Assembly: GCF_019084045.1 (NCBI RefSeq)
Contig: NZ_JAHRED010000001.1
Coordinates: 62,001 to 126,000 of the forward strand
DNA: 64,000 bases
Direction of reading: 5' to 3'
DNA from: Paeniglutamicibacter quisquiliarum
GTDB lineage: Bacteria; Actinomycetota; Actinomycetes; Actinomycetales; Micrococcaceae
This document shows positions 59,414-64,000 of this stretch, one piece after another. A model generated the notes under the pieces. The model was not told the DNA's origin and ran no database searches. It saw only the letters and a program-made list of their open reading frames with translations. Numbering within the stretch: position 1 is the stretch's first letter; each line of letters opens with the position of its first letter. A program made the translations under genes and the position numbers.

Positions 59414-61582
59414 TTAACTGTCCACGGTATTCAGGTGATCGGATCGATCAGTGGATTCGTTGTTCAAGTGCGCACGGAGGCTCTTTAGCCCGTACCTCTC
59501 CTCGATGTCGACTTCTTCGCCGAAATGATGTTCGCTGAGCAATGGGAGGATGTCATATTCCCATATCTCATCCAGCTGGCCATCCAGGAACGTAGCATTC
59601 TTGGGCATGAGATAGCTTGGCCCAAGCTGAAAATCGGGGTTGTTGATCCTGAGATTAACCTCGTTTAAGAGCGCCGCAGGCTCGGGTCCCATCTGGTGGT
59701 GCTTCAACCACTGGGGGAGAACTGACTTGACTGGTTGCTTCTCTGGGTGAAGTTCGACGAACGAGAAGCGCCGGCGCATGGCTGCGTCGAGCAATGCAAT
59801 GGATCGATCGCTGGTGTTCATTGTGCCGATGAGGAAGAGATTTCTCGGCAGAATGAAGGCGTCTTCGTCGTCCTTGCTGTACTGCAACTTGATCGGCTTG
59901 TCGCGGTACTCCAGCAAGAAATAGAGCTCCCCAAAAATCTTGGCAAGATTTCCGCGATTTATTTCGTCGATGACCAAGACGTAATTGTATTCGGGATTCT
60001 TTACTGCTTGGTCCACGATTCGACGCAACGGCCCGTCAGTGAGCTCATATGTCAACGTGCCTGAGGTCGAAGTGATGGGGCGGTAACCCTGGAAGAAATC
60101 TTCGTAAGAGTAGCTTGGATGGAACTGCACGATTTCCGTGTATCTGTCATCTCCAGCTATATGAGCAGCCAGCGTCAAAGCTACGAACGTCTTGCCCGTG
60201 CCCGGAGGACCGAAAAGGATGATCTGCCGACGACGCTCGATGAGGTCCAGTTGCTTCTGGAGCCACGCGGACTCCATAAAAAGGCGCTGGGCAAGTGCAG
60301 GCGTCGCGTGGGGGAATGGACGTGCTTCGCTCAAGGCACCTTCGACGTTACTTGCCGGGCCGGTCTCGTCTGTTTCTTGGTCGGATTCTTTGTCAGCTGC
60401 AGGTACCTTATCGGGGACCGTCTTCCATTCATCGATATAGGGTTGTTCGCTGAAATCGACGGCTTCACCCGACTTAGTCTGCAGTTGAAGCACAATCGCG
60501 AACAGATCTTGGTCGATGTCCCCTGTGCTTTCTCCGAGCTCTCCGATGAAGGCCGAACGAATGGCTTCCTTATAACGGGGGGAAACGATGGAAGTCAGCT
60601 TGTGCGGATGGACCAGGTAAGCCAACGAATGCCGTTGGGTGGGGAAGCTATCCCCTGGGAGGCCTTGGACAAAGTCGCGCCAGGCCCAAGGATCTACGAG
60701 GAGTGTCTGTTTTTCGTCCTCCGACTTGTCACACCAGTCGTGCAGCAAACGGATGATGAGAACCATGGCATCATATATTTTTTGGTTCATCGCGGGGCCG
60801 GGGTTGAAGCTGCCTGATTTGAAAGCCTTGGAAACTTCCACAGGTACCTGCACGGGGTGGTCCATATACCCCAGGAGCGTATGCACTCGTTCCATTTTCT
60901 TGCGCTCACCTATGGTTTCCGGGTTCACCGGAAGGAGCTGCCAGCAGACGAGCTCGGACATCAACAGCCGTGCTTCGTCCGAAACACGGGCCATCTGGCC
61001 CTTGAGTTTGTTAACGAAGTCTCCCGATCCGAGATCCGGTGCATCAACGAAGACCGAACGCAGCTCATCGACCGGGCCCCGCGACCAAACCTCGCGGCCC
61101 GGGGCGAAGACAGAGTCGCTGCTTTGAAGTCCCCGCTCCACGAAGAGCCGGGCGGCGCTGCGAATGGCCTCTTCGTCCTTGCTCTTGGCAACAATGATTG
61201 AGCGAAGTTGCTCATGTCGTTCCTCGGACTTCAGCGCACTCCATGCCTTGTAGCGGTGGCGTGCTTCTGCCACCAGATCCATCGCGCTTTCATGTTCCTC
61301 GAGGGCTTGCCGGCCCGAGTCGGTGATGCTCCACATTCCGGTGCCGTCCTTCTCGAGCCAACCGGCCTTCACCAGGTCGACGGAAGACCACATGAGATCG
61401 ATTTCGGCGCGGGTCTTTCCATCGGATTTTTTCTCGGCTTCGGCCCCATATGCCGGTATCCGGTCGAAGACCTCGGACGAGAGTGAATTTGGCCCGTTTG
61501 CTTTGGCGCGCCCATCGGGGCTGGTGGAGAGTCGCTCAAGGACGAATCGGACCCGTTTCGAATTGTTGTCAGAGGTAGGCAT
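59414..61582 (-). CDS. mcrB: McrB-type AAA+ GTPase with an Mrr-N-like N-terminus
   Basis: A 722-residue protein. The N-terminal part (about 1-100) resembles an Mrr-N winged helix (WSITDSGRQALEEHE). A middle region of about 300 residues is not recognised. The AAA+ domain has Walker A FGPPGTGKT (about 456-463), Walker B VLVIDEINRGN (about 535) and NTSDRSIALLD (about 588), the NTxD-type motif that gives McrB its GTP preference. AAGGAG precedes the ATG. G+C is near 55% in sampled stretches against about 65% around it. The substrate-reading domain is unlike the EcoK McrB one. Confidence 0.85.
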   Translation of the reverse strand: MPTSDNNSKRVRFVLERLSTSPDGRAKANGPNSLSSEVFDRIPAYGAEAEKKSDGKTRAEIDLMWSSVDLVKAGWLEKDGTGMWSITDSGRQALEEHESAMDLVAEARHRYKAWSALKSEERHEQLRSIIVAKSKDEEAIRSAARLFVERGLQSSDSVFAPGREVWSRGPVDELRSVFVDAPDLGSGDFVNKLKGQMARVSDEARLLMSELVCWQLLPVNPETIGERKKMERVHTLLGYMDHPVQVPVEVSKAFKSGSFNPGPAMNQKIYDAMVLIIRLLHDWCDKSEDEKQTLLVDPWAWRDFVQGLPGDSFPTQRHSLAYLVHPHKLTSIVSPRYKEAIRSAFIGELGESTGDIDQDLFAIVLQLQTKSGEAVDFSEQPYIDEWKTVPDKVPAADKESDQETDETGPASNVEGALSEARPFPHATPALAQRLFMESAWLQKQLDLIERRRQIILFGPPGTGKTFVALTLAAHIAGDDRYTEIVQFHPSYSYEDFFQGYRPITSTSGTLTYELTDGPLRRIVDQAVKNPEYNYVLVIDEINRGNLAKIFGELYFLLEYRDKPIKLQYSKDDEDAFILPRNLFLIGTMNTSDRSIALLDAAMRRRFSFVELHPEKQPVKSVLPQWLKHHQMGPEPAALLNEVNLRINNPDFQLGPSYLMPKNATFLDGQLDEIWEYDILPLLSEHHFGEEVDIEERYGLKSLRAHLNNESTDRSDHLNTVDS

Positions 61583-61624
61583 GGTGAGCTCCTTAATCTT
61601 CTAATTAGCAGGTTACGCCTACAC

Positions 61625-61642
61625 GCCCACTGAACGGTGGGC
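61625..61642 (-). terminator. Hairpin between the VOC gene and mcrB
   Basis: GCCCAC (61625-61630) and GTGGGC (61637-61642) pair perfectly. It lies just past the VOC stop on the minus strand and before the mcrB promoter region. No T run follows, so it is a weak terminator candidate. Confidence 0.4.
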
Positions 61643-61666
61643 CGATCCCTAAGGCGCGGGCGTTGC

Positions 61667-62059
61667 TTAGGGTTCGCGGATGTCACGCCGGATCGGGTGG
61701 TCCGCCGGGACCTGCACCAGCACGATCCTGGTGCCGTCGGGGTCGCGGATCCACCCCTCGATCAGTCCCCACGGCTCGGTCCGCGCCTCCCGGTCGATCC
61801 CGACGCCGAGGTCCGCCAGCCGCCCCAACTCCGCGACCACGTCGCGGACCTGTAGCCACAGCACCAGGGTGGAGGCGGTGTCCGCCCCGCGGCTGCCCGA
61901 GACCTCAAGCAGGCCGTTGCCCAAAAAGAACACCACCCCGCGGTGTCCGGCGGGCCCGAACTCGCGGGCCACCGCCAGGCCCAGCACCTCGCGGTAGAAG
62001 CCCTGGGTCGCGGGCAGGTCCACGGGCCGCAGCAGCACCCGGCTTGAGAGGATCTCCAT
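61667..62059 (-). CDS. VOC-superfamily (glyoxalase-like) protein
   Basis: A 130-residue protein with paired beta-alpha-beta-beta units of the VOC fold: RPVDLPATQGFYREVLGLAV at the start and WIRDPDGTRIVLVQVP at the end. Such proteins are glyoxalase-like, dioxygenase-like or antibiotic-binding proteins; the sequence does not decide. The ATG start is preferred over a TTG three codons upstream. It lies downstream of dsdA on the same strand, 29 bases apart, so a joint transcript is possible. Confidence 0.7.
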   Translation of the reverse strand: MEILSSRVLLRPVDLPATQGFYREVLGLAVAREFGPAGHRGVVFFLGNGLLEVSGSRGADTASTLVLWLQVRDVVAELGRLADLGVGIDREARTEPWGLIEGWIRDPDGTRIVLVQVPADHPIRRDIREP

Positions 62060-62088
62060 GGACCCCAATCTACCTGCGGCAGGGGTCC

Positions 62089-63462
62089 CTAGCGCCAGGG
62101 AACCTCGTAGATGAGTGCCTGCCCCTCGGCCACGTAGCCGGCCATCTCGGCCGGCGGCACCATGGACCCGCCGGTCGACCAGATGACGTGCGTGGCGTTG
62201 GCCAGCGCCGCGTCGTCAAGGCCAAAGGCCCCTAGGTATGCGGGGTCCTGAAGCATCCGCCAGGGGCCGGCGAACCCGGCCGCTGCGGAGGGCTCCACGT
62301 CGATGCCCTCGGTGTCGTGCAGCAGGCCGACGAACGCCTTCATGCGCTCGTCGGTCACCGTCACGTAGCCGTCGATCAGCTGCTGCAGGTGCTCGCCGAC
62401 CAGGCGGGAGGGGCGGCCCACGGCCAGTCCGTCCGCGGCGGTGAGCCCGTCCAACCCGATGTCCGCCACGGAAATGGCATCGTGCAGCCCGGTGCGCACA
62501 CCCAGGGACATGCAGGGGGCGTGGGTCGGTTCGGCAAAGACGCAGTGCACCGCGTCGCCGAAGGCCTCCTTGAGCCCGAACGTCACGCCGCCCGGTCCGC
62601 CGCCCACCCCGCAGGGCAGGTGGACTATCAGCGGGTGCTGCGCATCGACGGTGACCTGCAGGGCGGCCAACTGCCCGGCCAGCCGGGCGCCGGCCACCGA
62701 GTAGCCGGCGAAGAGGCTCAGCGAGGCCTCGTCGTCCACGAACCACACGCTCGGGTCCTCTTCGGCGGTGCGGCGCCCGGCAGCCACGGCGTCGGAGAAG
62801 TTGCCCGCGTGCTCCACGACGGTGACCCCGCGCGAGCGCAGCAGCTCCTTTTTCCAGGTCCGGGCGTCCATGGACATGTGCACGGTGGTGTTGAACCCGA
62901 GCTCGGAGGCGACAATGCCGATGGACAGGCCCAGGTTGCCGGTGGATCCCACGGCGATGCCGTGGGCCGAGAGCACCTCCCGCACCTCGGGGGCATCCAG
63001 CACCCGGGCGTCGTCCGTAGGGGACATCAGCCCCGCCTTGATCGCGATGCGCTCGGCGACCTCGAGAACCTCGTGGATGCCGCCGCGCGCCTTGATCGAC
63101 CCGCTGACCGGCAGGGAATCGTCGCGCTTGAGCCACAGCTTGCCCGGCAGCTCGCGGCCGAGGCGGCTGCCCAGTTCCGCCTGCATGGCGGGGATGCCGA
63201 CCAGCGGGGATTCGAGGATGCCGTGCGTGGCGCGGGTGTCGGGGAAATGCTCGGCGAACCAGGGCGCGAAGCGGCCGAAGCGTGCCCGGGCGTCCTCGAT
63301 GATCGCCGGGTCGATGCCCGAGGCCTCGATCCCCGCAACGGTGGCGGTCGGCGTGGCTGCGAACCAGGCGGTTTCCTCGGCCCGGGCCAGTGCCGCGACG
63401 ACGGGGTCGGTGAGGAGTTGCTCGAGGTCGTGGTTCTGGCTCATCGGGGCGGTGTTCTCCAT
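62089..63462 (-). CDS. dsdA: D-serine dehydratase
   Basis: A 457-residue PLP-dependent lyase of the DsdA type that converts D-serine to pyruvate and ammonia. The PLP Lys124 lies in PVSGSIKARGGIHEV. GSTGNLGLSIGI binds the cofactor phosphate, and LPCGVGGGPGGVTFGLK is a conserved glycine loop. Start MENTAPMSQNHD has no clear ribosome site; MSQNHD is an alternative. It is followed by the VOC gene and preceded, on the same strand, by an M81 peptidase gene. Confidence 0.9.
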   Translation of the reverse strand: MENTAPMSQNHDLEQLLTDPVVAALARAEETAWFAATPTATVAGIEASGIDPAIIEDARARFGRFAPWFAEHFPDTRATHGILESPLVGIPAMQAELGSRLGRELPGKLWLKRDDSLPVSGSIKARGGIHEVLEVAERIAIKAGLMSPTDDARVLDAPEVREVLSAHGIAVGSTGNLGLSIGIVASELGFNTTVHMSMDARTWKKELLRSRGVTVVEHAGNFSDAVAAGRRTAEEDPSVWFVDDEASLSLFAGYSVAGARLAGQLAALQVTVDAQHPLIVHLPCGVGGGPGGVTFGLKEAFGDAVHCVFAEPTHAPCMSLGVRTGLHDAISVADIGLDGLTAADGLAVGRPSRLVGEHLQQLIDGYVTVTDERMKAFVGLLHDTEGIDVEPSAAAGFAGPWRMLQDPAYLGAFGLDDAALANATHVIWSTGGSMVPPAEMAGYVAEGQALIYEVPWR

Positions 63463-63486
63463 GGTTGCAGGGTTGCTAGGTACCCA

Positions 63487-63529
63487 ATGTAGGGCACCGC
63501 CCTCTTACCGGCGAGTTGGTGCCCTACAT
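63487..63529. terminator. Hairpin between the M81 gene and dsdA
   Basis: ATGTAGGGCACC (63487-63498) pairs perfectly with GGTGCCCTACAT (63518-63529) around a 19-base loop. No T run follows on the minus strand. It may act as a terminator or RNA-processing site between the two genes. Confidence 0.55.
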
Positions 63530-63533
63530 GGAT

Positions 63534-64000
63534 TTAGTGCGATGCGGTCGGTTCGAAGGCCGGCCCCAGGGCACCAAGCCTCACGCCCCGGCGCAGGTTT
63601 CGCCAGGGCAAGGCAGCGGGATCTGCGGGGAACGGGCCGGGGGCAAGCGCAACGAGTATGCGACCTGCCATCTCCGTGTAGTCACCACGGAAATGCACGG
63701 AGCTCTTGACCACCAGGATGTTCTGCTCCTCGGGGTGGATGCCCGCCGCCCGGAATTGGTTGCGGTCCATGACCTGAGCCTTGTGGTTGTTGACCACGAC
63801 GCTCACGTTTCCCTTGCGTAGCAGCGCAGACGGACCGACAGCCAGATCGTTTCCATTCATCATGGGGCCGTCGAAATGCACCTTGCCGTCGGTGATTTCT
63901 GCGACCTCGAAGGTTTCGGTGAGCGGCCCGTCCCCGGGCGATGCAGAACCGGGGAATGTCACCGTGACGCAATTCCCCCGTCCGGCCGCAATTGCTGCAC
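63534..64000 (-). CDS. M81-family (MlrC-like) metallopeptidase, C-terminal part
   Basis: The N-terminal part lies beyond the window; about 155 codons remain and end in TGA. The fragment contains GSASPGDGPLTETFEV, VVVNNHKAQVMDRNQFRAAG and VVKSSVHFRGDYTEMAGRIL, the last matching the KSSxHFR motif of MlrC/M81 C-termini. Family members open cyclic peptides such as microcystin or act on small amide substrates. It sits immediately upstream of dsdA on the same strand, which suggests handling of D-amino-acid-containing or other peptides. That link is inferred. Confidence 0.78.
   Translation of the reverse strand, partial: AAIAAGRGNCVTVTFPGSASPGDGPLTETFEVAEITDGKVHFDGPMMNGNDLAVGPSALLRKGNVSVVVNNHKAQVMDRNQFRAAGIHPEEQNILVVKSSVHFRGDYTEMAGRILVALAPGPFPADPAALPWRNLRRGVRLGALGPAFEPTASH

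Noticed and set aside
1-64000. CRISPR arrays, tRNA or rRNA genes, insertion sequences, prophage or attachment sites
   Set aside because: No regularly spaced direct repeats, no cloverleaf-like or rRNA-like stretches and no transposase or integrase motifs were seen; only the McrBC segment suggests transfer.

Overview
The window is GC-rich chromosomal DNA (about 65% G+C by eye) from an actinobacterium, most likely a soil Micrococcaceae member (Arthrobacter / Paeniglutamicibacter type). This rests on the VanR-type PadR regulator, a phd/cou-type phenylpropanoid cluster, CGNR and DUF24 regulators, an ArsR-ArsC fusion, and many short translationally coupled overlaps. I saw no rRNA, tRNA, CRISPR array, insertion sequence or phage gene. 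No stretch longer than 300 bases lacks a gene.

Layout. 1-5.9 kb: the tail of a GntR regulator, a 3-hydroxybutyrate dehydrogenase/MHS transporter unit with a divergent LysR, a 2-hydroxyacid dehydrogenase and an unknown protein. 5.9-9.7 kb: a small Cys-rich protein, a redox-type QorB/HxlR pair, and an arsenic unit (ArsC, ArsR-ArsC fusion, aquaglyceroporin). 9.8-15.3 kb: pobA-pcaHGBDC. 15.5-19.5 kb: a phnDCE-type importer with a tyrosine-type phosphatase and a TetR. 19.7-22.8 kb: molybdate uptake. 22.9-33.4 kb: a phd/cou-like phenylpropanoid cluster with an ABC importer that has two different binding proteins. 33.5-37.8 kb: vanR and vanABK. 37.9-45.6 kb: another MHS transporter, a metallo-hydrolase, LysR, IclR, a BetT-type transporter and a CGNR regulator. 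45.7-49.3 kb: pcaFIJ and pcaR. 49.3-55.6 kb: sarcosine-oxidase-like flavoprotein, second MHS/LysR pair, mmsB and mmsA. 55.7-64 kb: quinone oxidoreductase, a secreted phosphodiesterase, McrBC, a VOC protein, D-serine dehydratase and the C-terminus of an M81 peptidase.

How the genes work together. The core is a nearly complete funnel for lignin-derived aromatics. Hydroxycinnamates are imported, CoA-activated, and shortened by a hydratase, a dehydrogenase and a hydrolase to hydroxybenzoates. PobA (4-hydroxybenzoate) and VanAB (vanillate) both deliver protocatechuate. PcaHG, PcaB, PcaC, PcaD, PcaIJ and PcaF convert it to acetyl-CoA and succinyl-CoA. Every protein step of the protocatechuate branch of the beta-ketoadipate pathway is present, split into two blocks about 30 kb apart.

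Regulation is partly readable. Two 15-bp palindromes precede pcaF (PcaR/IclR type). A VanR-like operator precedes vanA. A shared TTGA-N5-TCAA dyad lies at the MarR/phd promoter and before the ABC operon. A shared TGTGCAT-centred element lies at both paralogous LysR/MHS modules; these appear to serve two isomeric C4 acids, 3-hydroxybutyrate and 3-hydroxyisobutyrate. The McrBC genes have visibly lower G+C and look horizontally acquired.
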